Origin: CAYOUV01 sp963790075
Lineage (GTDB): Bacteria; Chloroflexota; Anaerolineae; Anaerolineales; Villigracilaceae
DNA length: 64,000 nt
NCBI GenBank assembly: GCA_963790075.1
Contig: CAWBNG010000008.1
Span: 248,001-312,000 of the forward strand
Direction of reading: 5' to 3'
Position numbers and translations under genes: made by a program. The notes below the pieces were generated by a model that worked only from the letters and a program-made list of their open reading frames with translations, was not told the DNA's origin and did not search any database. Of the stretch, positions 1-8,307 are shown one piece after another. Positions within the stretch are counted from its first letter, which is position 1. Every line of letters begins with the position of its first letter.

Positions 1-356
1 AGCTCGAATCCGGCCTGGCGCACCTTGCCGGCCAGCCAGGCGTCGAACGCGTCGCGGCGGATGACCCGCAGCGCATGCCGTCCGGGTACGCGGATCGCCA
101 GCCCGCGGCCTTCGAAATCGAAGCGCGCCAGCGCGGCGTCCGTGTGCGGGATCTCGCTCACGTCCAGGCCCAGGCGCTCGAGCAGGACCTCGGCATCGAT
201 CACCAGCCCGCCGCCGCACAGCTTGGGGCGCGGGTGATGGGCTTTCTCCAGGATCAGCGTGCGCGGGATAAGCTCGGGGGCCACTTGTGCCAGGTGCAGC
301 GCGGTGGAACTCCCGGCCGGGCCGGAGCCGATGATCAGGATCTCGATTTCTTGCAT
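1..356 (-). CDS. FAD-dependent oxidoreductase, geranylgeranyl-reductase-like (N-terminal part)
   Basis: An open frame starts with ATG at 356 and runs off the left edge; 118 codons are visible. The N-terminus carries the dinucleotide-binding motif GSGPAGSS at residues 10-17, followed about 40 residues on by KLCGGGLV. This pair is typical of the geranylgeranyl reductase / flavin monooxygenase-like family, which uses FAD to reduce or hydroxylate lipid-like substrates. The substrate-binding part lies outside the window, so the substrate cannot be named. Family call fairly sure, function open. Confidence 0.75.
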   Translation of the reverse strand, partial: MQEIEILIIGSGPAGSSTALHLAQVAPELIPRTLILEKAHHPRPKLCGGGLVIDAEVLLERLGLDVSEIPHTDAALARFDFEGRGLAIRVPGRHALRVIRRDAFDAWLAGKVRQAGFE

Positions 357-508
357 GCCTAGATTGTATGGCCCTCGGCGGGTGCTGTAAAGAGATAAAT
401 TTGAAAATGGCCCCACCCAGCTCTCGCGGACTGGACATTCGATCAGGCGCTTGCCGGGTTTATATTCAAAGGCATTCGGTCTCACGCACGAGCGGACTTT
501 TTCTGACA

Positions 509-514
509 TATAAT
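509..514 (+). promoter_or_regulatory. -10 box of a leaderless MNT gene promoter
   Basis: A perfect TATAAT ends 7 nt before the ATG at 522. Transcription would start at or within a base of the start codon, giving a leaderless message, and no Shine-Dalgarno sequence fits. No convincing -35 box is seen. Confidence 0.5.
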
Positions 515-521
515 ATTTAAC

Positions 522-815
522 ATGAAACAGGATGTAGTTCTCCAAATCTTGAAGCAAAATAATGCTGAAATGACCCGGCAATTCGGCGTTAAATCGCTGC
601 AGCTGTTTGGCTCCGTAGCAAGGGATGAAGCCACGCCGATCAGCGATGTGGATTTGCTGGTGGAGTTCAGCCGCCCTGTCGGTTATTTCGGATTATTTGC
701 TTTGCAGGATTACCTTGAAAAATTGCTGGGTTGTCCGGTTGATCTGGGCACGCCGGACAGTTTGAAACCGTATATCAAGGAGCGCGTCATGGGGGAGTTG
801 ATCCGTGTCGCCTGA
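522..815 (+). CDS. Minimal nucleotidyltransferase (MNT / MntA-type antitoxin)
   Basis: This 97-residue protein has the small DNA-polymerase-beta-like nucleotidyltransferase signature: GSVAR at residues 30-34, then SDVDLLVEF with metal-binding Asp42 and Asp44, and a further Asp at about residue 74. In HEPN/MNT toxin-antitoxin pairs this protein adenylylates and silences the HEPN RNase. The length is normal for an intact MNT protein. The expected HEPN gene just downstream survives only as a C-terminal remnant, so this antitoxin appears to be orphaned. Confidence 0.8.
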   Translation: MKQDVVLQILKQNNAEMTRQFGVKSLQLFGSVARDEATPISDVDLLVEFSRPVGYFGLFALQDYLEKLLGCPVDLGTPDSLKPYIKERVMGELIRVA

Positions 816-817
816 CG

Positions 818-934
818 CGCGCCATGCGCAATCGTATTGTGCATGATTATTTTAAAGTGGACGAGAAACTCATGTGGGATACCGTCCAAAATGATCTGCC
901 ACCTTTGATCTCCGCGTTGGAAAAATTACTCTAA
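818..934 (+). pseudogene. HEPN toxin remnant (C-terminal part only)
   Basis: Right after the MNT stop, in another frame, lies a C-terminal HEPN (DUF86-type) segment: RNRIVHDYFKVDE, containing the RNase Rx4-6H motif and the trailing YF, then a Leu/Pro-rich tail ending at TAA 932-934. Roughly the first two thirds of a normal HEPN protein are missing. An ATG at 824 could still make a 36-residue peptide, but it would lack the fold. It is best read as a deletion relic of a HEPN/MNT pair. Confidence 0.7.
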
Positions 935-992
935 GGCATTGCTTTCCGAAAGCTGATAGCGACGAAAATCTGGCGCTTCCGTGACGCCAATC

Positions 993-1021
993 AAAAAGGC
1001 CAGCCCTCACGGACTGGCCTT
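993..1021 (-). terminator. Intrinsic terminator of the DUF5131 gene
   Basis: Read on the minus strand, an 8-bp stem (AAGGCCAG with CTGGCCTT) is followed directly by five T residues, 5 nt past the end of the DUF5131 gene. Confidence 0.75.
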
Positions 1022-1025
1022 GTGT

Positions 1026-1754
1026 TTATGCGCTCGCCAGATTCATCTGGGTGGGCATTTCGTCCCAGGTGCGCCCCTCCAGCAGGCGCCCGGCTTTCTT
1101 CTTGTTGATGCCGCCCCATTGTTTGAAGAAGAACGGTACCCTGGTGCGGACACACTGGTCGCGGATGTCGGTCACCCAGGCGGGATCCAGCGGTCGCGCG
1201 CCGGGACCGGATTCGCCGCCCACGATGGCCCAGTCGATGCCTTTTAGATTTAAATTGTGCAGCGGACCGAGCAGCGGTTCCAGCGACAGGAATTTGGTCT
1301 GCGCGCCGCTGCGCCGTAGATGGTCGATGCGGAAGGTATATTTTTCAGTCTCGACGCTGACGCCCATCCAGATGTTTTCAGGCCAGTCGATTTTTGGGCT
1401 GAGTTCTTCCAGCCGCTCGGCGCGTTTGGTCAGCACCTGGAAGGTGTGCCAGTGGGCTCGCTGCATGACATCGAAGACTTGCAGGATGAAATCCAGCGGT
1501 ACATCTTTGTGGAACAGGTCGCTCATCGAGTTGACGAAGATGACCTGCGGCTTCTTCCATTCGAGCGGTTTTTCGAGCACGTGCGGGTGCATACTCAGTG
1601 TGAAGCCGTTGGCATAATTTGGCTGGCCCATGGCCTGCAGGCGCCTGGCCATGCGCTCGGCATAGCAATGCTTGCAGCCCGGACTGAGCTTGGTGCAGCC
1701 CGTCAGCGGGTTCCAGGTCGATTCGGTCCATTCGATGCCCGAATGTTCGGCCAT
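1026..1754 (-). CDS. DUF5131 (phage Gp37/Gp68-like) three-Cys-motif protein
   Basis: The protein has 242 residues. The N-terminus IEWTESTWNPLTGC leads into a three-cysteine motif, Cys20-x6-Cys27-x2-Cys30, within CTKLSPGCKHCYAE. This is the hallmark of the DUF5131/Gp37-Gp68 family, thought to bind an Fe-S cluster in a radical-SAM-like way. Start chosen at ATG 1754 because GGAGGAG lies just upstream and family members begin close to this motif; a longer frame reaches 1802. The gene lies 64 nt downstream of a TcmP-like gene in the same direction, the usual partner arrangement. The biochemical role is not established. Confidence 0.8.
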   Translation of the reverse strand: MAEHSGIEWTESTWNPLTGCTKLSPGCKHCYAERMARRLQAMGQPNYANGFTLSMHPHVLEKPLEWKKPQVIFVNSMSDLFHKDVPLDFILQVFDVMQRAHWHTFQVLTKRAERLEELSPKIDWPENIWMGVSVETEKYTFRIDHLRRSGAQTKFLSLEPLLGPLHNLNLKGIDWAIVGGESGPGARPLDPAWVTDIRDQCVRTRVPFFFKQWGGINKKKAGRLLEGRTWDEMPTQMNLASA

Positions 1755-1818
1755 TTCTCCTCCTTGTAAAATCACCAGTAAATTGTGTGTATATCGTAGC
1801 ACGAATGTTCTGTGTTGT

Positions 1819-2949
1819 CTACGAGTTTTGTTTCATTTTGAAGCCAACACGTCTTGGAGAATTGTATTTGATATGATTACCTCGGACAGTTTGCCCATCA
1901 AGTGAGATGCGCTCAATACTTCCTTTATCTTTCCAATCACGAAAAACATCGTTTGTATGTTTTGGTAAAAAACCATTCTCCAAACCAAATTTATAGATTT
2001 CGGCGTTCGTTCGATACTCTGCACTGGAGATAAATGACTTCAACTTTTGGGGATAACCTGACAACTGAATTTCGCTGAAAGATTGGGATTTATTCTTAGT
2101 ATGACCCTTTCCTCGATTTTCATCCATACCCCACTTTGTGGAGAGCATTGTTTCATATCCCTTAATATGACTTGTGAAGAAAAATAGACAATATACATTG
2201 CCACCGCCCCGCTCAATAGTAAACGTGTCGACGAAGATTCCCAATTCTCGTAGGTAGGCTCGAAAACTTCCTGTAATTTGTTCGATGAAATCGTAAATTG
2301 ACTTAAACGTGGGAGGGTTTTTTCCGAACAGAGCAAAAATAAATTCTTTGAGTGGCTCTCCCCCTTTGAAATCGATGCGTGTCACAGTATTTGCAAAACG
2401 ATACATGAAAGAGGCTGGTAGCCATAAAAGAACTTCTGTATTATTCCCCTCCAACATGCTGTGGATGTCCTCAGGTTTTACGGCTTTATAACCATAAGGA
2501 TCAATAAAAAACAATCCTTTGGCTCTGTAAGTGCTATTCACTAGCTGGATTGCTTTTGCGTAGAGGCTTTTGTAGTCTTCTTGAAAGAACTCTATGTTGA
2601 CATTTTGTGGACGGTATATTTTCTCTGCAAATCTTTTTACTCTTTCGATTTTGGGAGCTCCATGATCGATCTCAGATTGGCCTATATCGTTGAACCAAAT
2701 TGTTATATTCGGGCAAGAGCGGTTGTTTGAGAAGTAGTGATCCTTGATAGTTTCTAGCGCCATTATGGGGCTTCCTTTTTCGTCCTCCTCGTAAATTCCT
2801 TCTCCGCAAAGTAAGTCGAAAATAAAAATCTTTTCAACATATGGAGTTCTGGCAAGAATATTTAGGTATTTTGCCAAATATGTATCGTAAAGTTTTAATT
2901 TAGCTTCTGAATGTTCTAACAAATGAGTTTTTGGATCAGGATGATTCAT
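1819..2949 (-). CDS. tcmP: Three-Cys-motif partner protein, TcmP-like
   Basis: This 376-residue protein resembles the TcmP family, which by definition sits beside DUF5131 three-Cys proteins, as here. A Rossmann-like motif FDLLCGEG at about residues 44-51 and a DPYG at about 150-153 look like SAM-dependent methyltransferase motifs I and IV; this is inference, no activity is shown. Start taken at ATG 2949, with GGGGA nine bases upstream, rather than TTG 2964. The coding sequence is far more AT-rich than its neighbours, suggesting recent transfer. Confidence 0.75.
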   Translation of the reverse strand: MNHPDPKTHLLEHSEAKLKLYDTYLAKYLNILARTPYVEKIFIFDLLCGEGIYEEDEKGSPIMALETIKDHYFSNNRSCPNITIWFNDIGQSEIDHGAPKIERVKRFAEKIYRPQNVNIEFFQEDYKSLYAKAIQLVNSTYRAKGLFFIDPYGYKAVKPEDIHSMLEGNNTEVLLWLPASFMYRFANTVTRIDFKGGEPLKEFIFALFGKNPPTFKSIYDFIEQITGSFRAYLRELGIFVDTFTIERGGGNVYCLFFFTSHIKGYETMLSTKWGMDENRGKGHTKNKSQSFSEIQLSGYPQKLKSFISSAEYRTNAEIYKFGLENGFLPKHTNDVFRDWKDKGSIERISLDGQTVRGNHIKYNSPRRVGFKMKQNS

Positions 2950-3086
2950 ACTAGAATTCCCCAATTTAGAGATATTTTGGAAGGACCATAATTGTACAAA
3001 TTATATAGCACTTTACTTTGCGCTCTTTGAAAGATGTAGCGAATTATTTTTATAACCATGATTGGTTGGGAACAACAATCTCAAAG

Positions 3087-3109
3087 TCCCGCCGGAAGCG
3101 GGATTTTTT
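3087..3109 (+). terminator. Strong terminator hairpin upstream of the glyQS promoter
   Basis: A six-base-pair stem (TCCCGC/GCGGGA, loop CGGAA) is followed by six T residues. No plus-strand gene ends just before it. A second pair of arms, TGGTTGG 3063-3069 and CCAACCA 3122-3128, encloses the hairpin. It could be an attenuator for a longer leader or the end of an unrecognised short RNA. Confidence 0.6.
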
Positions 3110-3135
3110 CGTGCAAAGCAACCAACCAGGTACGG

Positions 3136-3141
3136 TATAAT
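3136..3141 (+). promoter_or_regulatory. -10 box for glyQS
   Basis: A perfect TATAAT lies 39 nt before the chosen glyQS start. The -35 region is weak. Confidence 0.5.
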
Positions 3142-3180
3142 CCCCTCGCTATCCATTCAAGTTCATTTAAAGAAAAGCAC

Positions 3181-6150
3181 ATGCCTGAAAAACACACCTT
3201 CCAATCCATCATCCTCAAACTGCAGAACTTCTGGGCTGAGCGCGGCTTTTTGATCTGGCAGCCTTACTATACCCAGGTCGGCGCCGGCACCATGAATCCG
3301 GCCACCTTCCTGCGCGTGCTGGGGCCCGAGCCGTGGAACGTGGCCTACGTCGAGCCCTCCGTGCGTCCCGACGACGGGCGCTACGGCGAGAATCCCAACC
3401 GCTTCCAACTGCATTACCAGTTCCAGGTGATCCTCAAGCCTGATCCCGGGAACCCGCAGGAGCTGTATCTCGATTCGCTCAAGGCGATCGGCATCGATCC
3501 GCGCCAGCACGACATCCGCTTCGTGGAGGACAACTGGGAGCAGCCGGCCATCTCGGCCTGGGGCCTGGGCTGGGAAGTCTGGCTGGACGGCCAGGAGATC
3601 ACCCAGTTCACCTACTTTCAGCAGGTGGGTGGCCTGCCGCTCGACCCGGTGGCGGTCGAACTGACTTACGGCCTGGAGCGCATCCTGATCGCGCTCAACA
3701 ATGCCGACGCCATCTGGGACGAGCCCTGGGCGGACGGCATCTCCTACGGCGAGGTACGCCGCAACGAAGAGTATGAACATTCCAAATACTATTTCGAAGT
3801 GGCCGAGGTCGAGCGCCTGCGTGGACTGTTCGCCGCCTACGAGGCCGAGGCCGAGGCCTGCCTGGCTCAGGAACTGGTCCTGCCGGCCCACGACTACCTG
3901 CTCAAGTGCTCGCACACCTTCAACATCCTGGACACGCGCGGCGCGATCGGCGTGACCGAGCGCCAGGCCTTCTTCCGCAAGATGCGCGCCCTGGCCCGCA
4001 AAGTGGCCGAGGCTTACCTGGCCCAGCGCCAGGCGTTAGAGTATCCGCTGTTAAAGAAATCAGGAATTAGCCAGGCAGAAAAATCGACGACGAAGCTGCC
4101 GCTTCCCAAATCCGCACAGCCCTTCCTGCTCGAAATCGGGGTGGAGGAACTGCCCGCCGGGGATGTGGAGGCTGCGCTGGCGCAGCTGCGCGAACGGATT
4201 CCGGCCTGGCTGGACGAGCTGCGCCTGACCCACGGCGGGCTGCGGATCGCGGCCACACCCCGGCGGCTGGCTGTTTTCGTGGACGGGCTCGCCCCCCGGC
4301 AGTCGGACCGCGAGGAACTGGTCAAGGGTCCGCCCGCCGAGCGGGCATTCGATCAAGATGGCATCGCCTCCCCGGCTGCGATTGGTTTTGCCAAAAAGAA
4401 TGGCGTGGACACCAAAGATCTGCAGGTCCGCGAGGAAAACGGCGGGAAATATGTCTTTGCCGTGGTCAAACAGACCGGCCGCCCGGCGCCCGAGGTGCTG
4501 GCCGAGGCCCTGCCCGGGCTGGTGGCGGGCATCAACTTCACCAAGTCCATGCGTTGGAACGAGAGCGGGGTGGCCTTCTCGCGCCCCATCCGCTGGCTTA
4601 CCGCGCTGCTGGGGGAGACGGTTATTCCGTTCGAATACGCGGGTGTTGTTGCGGGCAATGAGACTCGCGGGTTAAGACCGTACGATTCGCCTGAAATCGA
4701 GATCTCCTCGGCTGAAAAATACTTCGATGTGATCCGGGAAGCCGGAATCGTGATCGACACCGAAGAGCGCAAAGCCCTGATCGAGGCGCAAGTCAAAAAG
4801 GCGGCGGACTCCGTTAAAGGGCAGGCCATCCTCGAGCCGCAGCTGCTGGCCGAAGTGGCCAACCTGGTCGAAAAGCCGACCGCCGTGCTGGGCGGCTTCG
4901 ACCCCGAATTCCTGCAACTGCCGCGCGAAGTGCTGATCTCGGTCATGCGCAAGCACCAGCGCTACTTCCCGCTCGAGAAGAACGGTAAACTGCTGCCCAA
5001 CTTCGTCGCCATTCGCAACGGGGACGAAGAATACCTCGATCTGGTGCGGCAGGGCAACGAGCACGTGCTCGGGGCGCGCTTTGCGGATGCCAACTTCTTC
5101 GTGCGCGAAGACCTCAAGCACCCGCTCGAGCATTACCGCCCCCAGCTTTCGGGTTTGATCTTCCAGACCAAGCTCGGCTCAATGCTCGACAAATCCGAAC
5201 GGATCGAGAAGCTGGTGGAAGACTTGATTCCCATGCTCGGCCTGGAGCAGGACGAGGCCGTCTTTGCGCGCCGCGCCGCCCACCTGGCCAAAGCCGATTT
5301 GGTGACGCAGATGTGCGTCGAGATGACCTCCCTGCAGGGGATCATCGGGCGCGAATACGCCCTGCGCTCAGGCGAAAACCAGGCTGTGGCCGAAGCCATC
5401 GGCCAGCAGTATCAGACCGTCCCGCAGAGCAAGCCCGGGCTGGCCGTCGCCCTGGCCGACCGGATCGATTCGCTGGTTGGGCTGTTTGCGGCCGGACTGG
5501 TTCCGACCGGGGCCAAGGATCCCTTTGCGCTGCGCCGGGCTGCCATCGGCGTGGTCGAACCGCTGATGCAGCACGACCTGTCCTTCGACCTGCGCCGGGC
5601 AGTCGCGCAAGCTGCCAAACTGCAGCCGATCGAGGTCAGCGACCAGGTCCGGGCCCAGGTGCTGGAGTTCATCAACGGCCGCCTGAATGTGCTGCTCAAG
5701 GAAGCTGGCCATCATTACGATGCGGTCGAAGCGGTGCTGGCCGTGCAGAGCCATGACCCGGCCTCGGCTGCCCGCGCCGTGAAACAAATGGAAGCCTGGG
5801 TGGGTCGGGAAGACTGGAATACGATCCTGCCGGCTTACGCACGCTGCGTGCGCATCACCCGCGACCAGCCGGAGATGTACCCGGTCAATCCGGGGGCTTT
5901 CGCCGAGCAGGCCGAGCACGACCTGTACGCGGCGCTGCTGCAGGCTGAGTCGACCCCGCGCGCGACCGGCTCGGTGGACGATTTCCTCAATGCCTTCCTG
6001 CCGATGATTCCGGCCGTGAACAAGTTCTTCGACGACGTGCTGGTCATGGACGAGGACCTGGCCGTCCAACACAATCTCCTGGGCTTGTTACAGCGCATTG
6101 CGGCGCTGGCCGACCGCGCGGTAGATCTATCCAAACTGGAAGGCTTTTAA
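3181..6150 (+). CDS. glyQS: Glycyl-tRNA synthetase, fused alpha and beta chains
   Basis: This cytoplasmic enzyme charges tRNA-Gly with glycine using ATP. The 989-residue protein joins an alpha chain (about residues 1-285, with the class II core ILKLQNFWAERGFLIWQPY, ending in KMRALARKVAEAYL) to a beta chain (from about LLEIGVEELPAGDVEAAL onward, with the HD-like and tRNA-binding regions). The linker is short. Most bacteria with the tetrameric enzyme encode glyQ and glyS separately; fusions are known in some lineages. Start at ATG 3181 matches the family N-terminus; the open frame back to 3058 crosses the promoter and terminator and is rejected. Confidence 0.95.
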   Translation: MPEKHTFQSIILKLQNFWAERGFLIWQPYYTQVGAGTMNPATFLRVLGPEPWNVAYVEPSVRPDDGRYGENPNRFQLHYQFQVILKPDPGNPQELYLDSLKAIGIDPRQHDIRFVEDNWEQPAISAWGLGWEVWLDGQEITQFTYFQQVGGLPLDPVAVELTYGLERILIALNNADAIWDEPWADGISYGEVRRNEEYEHSKYYFEVAEVERLRGLFAAYEAEAEACLAQELVLPAHDYLLKCSHTFNILDTRGAIGVTERQAFFRKMRALARKVAEAYLAQRQALEYPLLKKSGISQAEKSTTKLPLPKSAQPFLLEIGVEELPAGDVEAALAQLRERIPAWLDELRLTHGGLRIAATPRRLAVFVDGLAPRQSDREELVKGPPAERAFDQDGIASPAAIGFAKKNGVDTKDLQVREENGGKYVFAVVKQTGRPAPEVLAEALPGLVAGINFTKSMRWNESGVAFSRPIRWLTALLGETVIPFEYAGVVAGNETRGLRPYDSPEIEISSAEKYFDVIREAGIVIDTEERKALIEAQVKKAADSVKGQAILEPQLLAEVANLVEKPTAVLGGFDPEFLQLPREVLISVMRKHQRYFPLEKNGKLLPNFVAIRNGDEEYLDLVRQGNEHVLGARFADANFFVREDLKHPLEHYRPQLSGLIFQTKLGSMLDKSERIEKLVEDLIPMLGLEQDEAVFARRAAHLAKADLVTQMCVEMTSLQGIIGREYALRSGENQAVAEAIGQQYQTVPQSKPGLAVALADRIDSLVGLFAAGLVPTGAKDPFALRRAAIGVVEPLMQHDLSFDLRRAVAQAAKLQPIEVSDQVRAQVLEFINGRLNVLLKEAGHHYDAVEAVLAVQSHDPASAARAVKQMEAWVGREDWNTILPAYARCVRITRDQPEMYPVNPGAFAEQAEHDLYAALLQAESTPRATGSVDDFLNAFLPMIPAVNKFFDDVLVMDEDLAVQHNLLGLLQRIAALADRAVDLSKLEGF

Positions 6151-6185
6151 ATCATAAAAAACTTCACGTTCGTCTGGAAGTTCGC

Positions 6186-6209
6186 GAGACGGCCCGTGAG
6201 GGCCGTCTC
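6186..6209 (+). terminator. Possible terminator after glyQS
   Basis: A perfect nine-base-pair stem (GAGACGGCC/GGCCGTCTC) with a six-base loop lies 36 nt after glyQS. There is no T-run after it, so termination is only possible, not shown. Confidence 0.4.
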
Positions 6210-6253
6210 TGCTATTAACCCTGTGCTGCGAGGAGAGGAAAAAAGTTAAAAAT

Positions 6254-6283
6254 TTGACCAAACAACCCAAGCGCGTCTATAAT
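6254..6283 (+). promoter_or_regulatory. Promoter P1 for dnaG-rpoD
   Basis: TTGACC (6254-6259) and TATAAT (6278-6283) are separated by 18 nt, a good housekeeping-sigma promoter. This -10 box is also the first base of the 33-bp repeat array that follows. Confidence 0.7.
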
Positions 6284-6382
6284 GCTGACAGGTGCAAAGC
6301 GCACTGTCAGTATAATGCTGACAGGTGCAAGGCGCACTGTCAGTATAATGCTGACAGGTGCAAGGCGCACTGTCAGTATAAT
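6278..6382 (+). repeat. Tandem 33-bp repeats carrying -10 boxes, upstream of dnaG
   Basis: Three tandem copies of a 33-bp unit (6278-6310, 6311-6343, 6344-6376), differing by one base, plus the first six bases of a fourth (6377-6382). Each unit starts with TATAAT. Within a unit CTGACA and TGTCAG form a stem. Across unit joins the arms CTGTCAG and CTGACAG flank TATAATG (6304-6324 and 6337-6357), giving an operator-like palindrome centred on a -10 box. The unit is eleven codons long and in frame with dnaG, so an open frame runs through it. Confidence 0.9.
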
Positions 6383-6392
6383 TCAGGTGCCC

Positions 6393-8303
6393 ATGTCCAC
6401 TGTTGACGAAGTCAAATCCCGCCTCGATCTGGTCGATCTCGTTTCCGAGAGCGTCAAGCTGCGGCGTGCCGGGAAGAACTACAGCGGGTTCTGTCCCTTC
6501 CACAGCAATACCCGCACGCCAGCCTTCGTGGTCTTCCCGGAGACCGGCACCTGGCGCTGTTTCGGGGAGTGCAACGAGGGTGGCGACATCTTCAAGTACG
6601 TCATGAAGAAGGAAGGTTGGGACTTCAAGGAAGCCCTGCAGCATCTGGCTGAGCGTGCCGGGGTGCAGTTGGAAGCCTACACGCCCGCGCAGGAAGCCGC
6701 CCGTGAGGAGTACGACCGTCTGCGCGCGCTGTTGGAGGACGCGGTCACTTTCTACCGCAACCAGCTGCTGACCACTGCAGCCGGAAAAGTTGCGCTGGAT
6801 TATTTACGCGACAAACGCCAGTTGAGCGAGGCCACCATCGAGACCTTTGGGCTGGGCTACGCCCCCCAGGGCTGGGATAATGCCCTCAAGCACTTCAGCG
6901 GGCGCGGCTATACCGAAGCGGAATTGTTCGAGTCCGGGTTGCTCTCCGAGCGCGAATTGGGCGGATATTACGACCGCTTCCGTCAGCGCATCATGTTCCC
7001 CATTCGCGACGAGCGCGGACGCATGGCCGGCTTCGGGGCGCGCATCCTCGATCCGGACGAGGTGCCCAAGTTCCTCAACTCGCCCGAGACGCCGGTTTTC
7101 TCCAAGGGACGCCTGCTCTACGGTCTCGACCGGGCGCGCAAGCCGATCCGCGCCGCCGACCAGGTGGTGATCGTCGAAGGCTATCTGGACGTGATTGCCG
7201 TGCACCAGGCCGGCTTCGAGAATGTGGTTTCTCCCATGGGTACGGCCCTGACCGAAGACCAGTTGCGTCTGCTCAAACGTTTCACGCGCAAGATCGTGCT
7301 GGCGCTCGACCCGGACGCCGCCGGGCAGAAGGCTGTGCTGCGCGGGCTGGAAGCCGTTCGTCAGGCGATGGACCGCGAGGGCGAACTGCGTTTCGATGCG
7401 CGCGGCCTGCTGCGCAACGAAGCGCGCCTGCAGGCGGATTTGCGCGTGGCCTCCATGCCCGACGAGCTCGACCCGGATGAAATCGTCCAGCGTGATCCCG
7501 AGGAATGGCCACGCTTGATCGCAGCCGCCAAGCCGATCGTCACTCACGTGATGGATACGCTGGTCGCCGACCAGGACGTCAGCGACCCCAAGGTCAAGTC
7601 GGCAATTGCTGCGCAGGTGCTGCCGCTGATCGAAGACCTGCCCGATCCGGTCGAGCGCGATACCTACCGCCAGCAGTTATCCCGTCTGCTCAGGGTGGAT
7701 GAACGCTCACTGATCGGTCGGCCGGTCAGGACTTCGGGCACCCGCCGCTCGCGCTCCCGCCCGGGGACCAGGCAGCAGTTGCTTGAAAAGCCGATCGTCA
7801 GCTCGAATCCGTCCCAGAGGATCGAAGCCAACTGTTTGAATATCCTGCTGCGCCGTCCCGAGCTGCTCTACCGGCTGGACCGCCAGTTGCAGGAGTCAAG
7901 CTTGGGGGCGCTCAACCCCGAAGATTTCGGGTATACTGACCATCAGATCCTGTTGCGCCTGCTCCAACAGGCCGTCCAACAGGATGCAGAAGATGCGCAA
8001 GGTTACGTGTCGGGTCATATGCCCGAGGCGCTGCAGGACCTTTCACAGGAATTGCTGGCGCAGGCTGAGAAACTCGACCCGGTGGACGAGCGCAATCTTG
8101 AGGAGTTGGTGCGCAACGTGATCCAGTTACGCCGCCTGGCACTGGGCGAAAACCTGAACCAGCTCCGCTTTTTACAGGAAGAAGCACAACAGCAGGGCGA
8201 TTTGCGTGCGACTTCTTACCAGGAATTGGTGTTACAACATACACGTTTGCTGCGCGATCTCGACCAGGCGGGCCGCAAGCTATCCCTTAGACGAGTAGAG
8301 TAA
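6393..8303 (+). CDS. dnaG: DNA primase
   Basis: The 636-residue protein makes RNA primers at the replication fork. The N-terminal zinc domain has Cys34, His37 and the pair Cys56/Cys60 (CFGEC, spaced one residue wider than the CxxC of E. coli; I recall this spacing in other Chloroflexota). The TOPRIM core follows with VVIVEGYLDVIAVHQAGF and LDPDAAG. The C-terminal helicase-binding part is Gln/Leu-rich. Start set at ATG 6393 since family members begin a few residues before DLVDLVSESVKL; an in-frame start at 6282 would add three copies of an 11-residue repeat encoded by the promoter array. rpoD follows after 4 nt. Confidence 0.95.
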   Translation: MSTVDEVKSRLDLVDLVSESVKLRRAGKNYSGFCPFHSNTRTPAFVVFPETGTWRCFGECNEGGDIFKYVMKKEGWDFKEALQHLAERAGVQLEAYTPAQEAAREEYDRLRALLEDAVTFYRNQLLTTAAGKVALDYLRDKRQLSEATIETFGLGYAPQGWDNALKHFSGRGYTEAELFESGLLSERELGGYYDRFRQRIMFPIRDERGRMAGFGARILDPDEVPKFLNSPETPVFSKGRLLYGLDRARKPIRAADQVVIVEGYLDVIAVHQAGFENVVSPMGTALTEDQLRLLKRFTRKIVLALDPDAAGQKAVLRGLEAVRQAMDREGELRFDARGLLRNEARLQADLRVASMPDELDPDEIVQRDPEEWPRLIAAAKPIVTHVMDTLVADQDVSDPKVKSAIAAQVLPLIEDLPDPVERDTYRQQLSRLLRVDERSLIGRPVRTSGTRRSRSRPGTRQQLLEKPIVSSNPSQRIEANCLNILLRRPELLYRLDRQLQESSLGALNPEDFGYTDHQILLRLLQQAVQQDAEDAQGYVSGHMPEALQDLSQELLAQAEKLDPVDERNLEELVRNVIQLRRLALGENLNQLRFLQEEAQQQGDLRATSYQELVLQHTRLLRDLDQAGRKLSLRRVE

Positions 8304-8307
8304 GACC

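Noticed and set aside
2965..3180. T-box riboswitch before glyQS
   Set aside because: There is a terminator but no T-box bulge sequence or antiterminator, and the best -10 box lies after the terminator.
3058..3180. N-terminal extension of GlyQS to 3058
   Set aside because: The stretch covers a terminator and a -10 box, and the family N-terminus matches ATG 3181.
6278..6382. CRISPR array
   Set aside because: Repeats are directly tandem with no unique spacers, and no cas genes lie nearby.
6282..6392. DnaG extension MLTGARRTVSI repeated three times
   Set aside because: The open frame is a by-product of a 33-bp repeat (a multiple of three) in the promoter; kept as a remark only.
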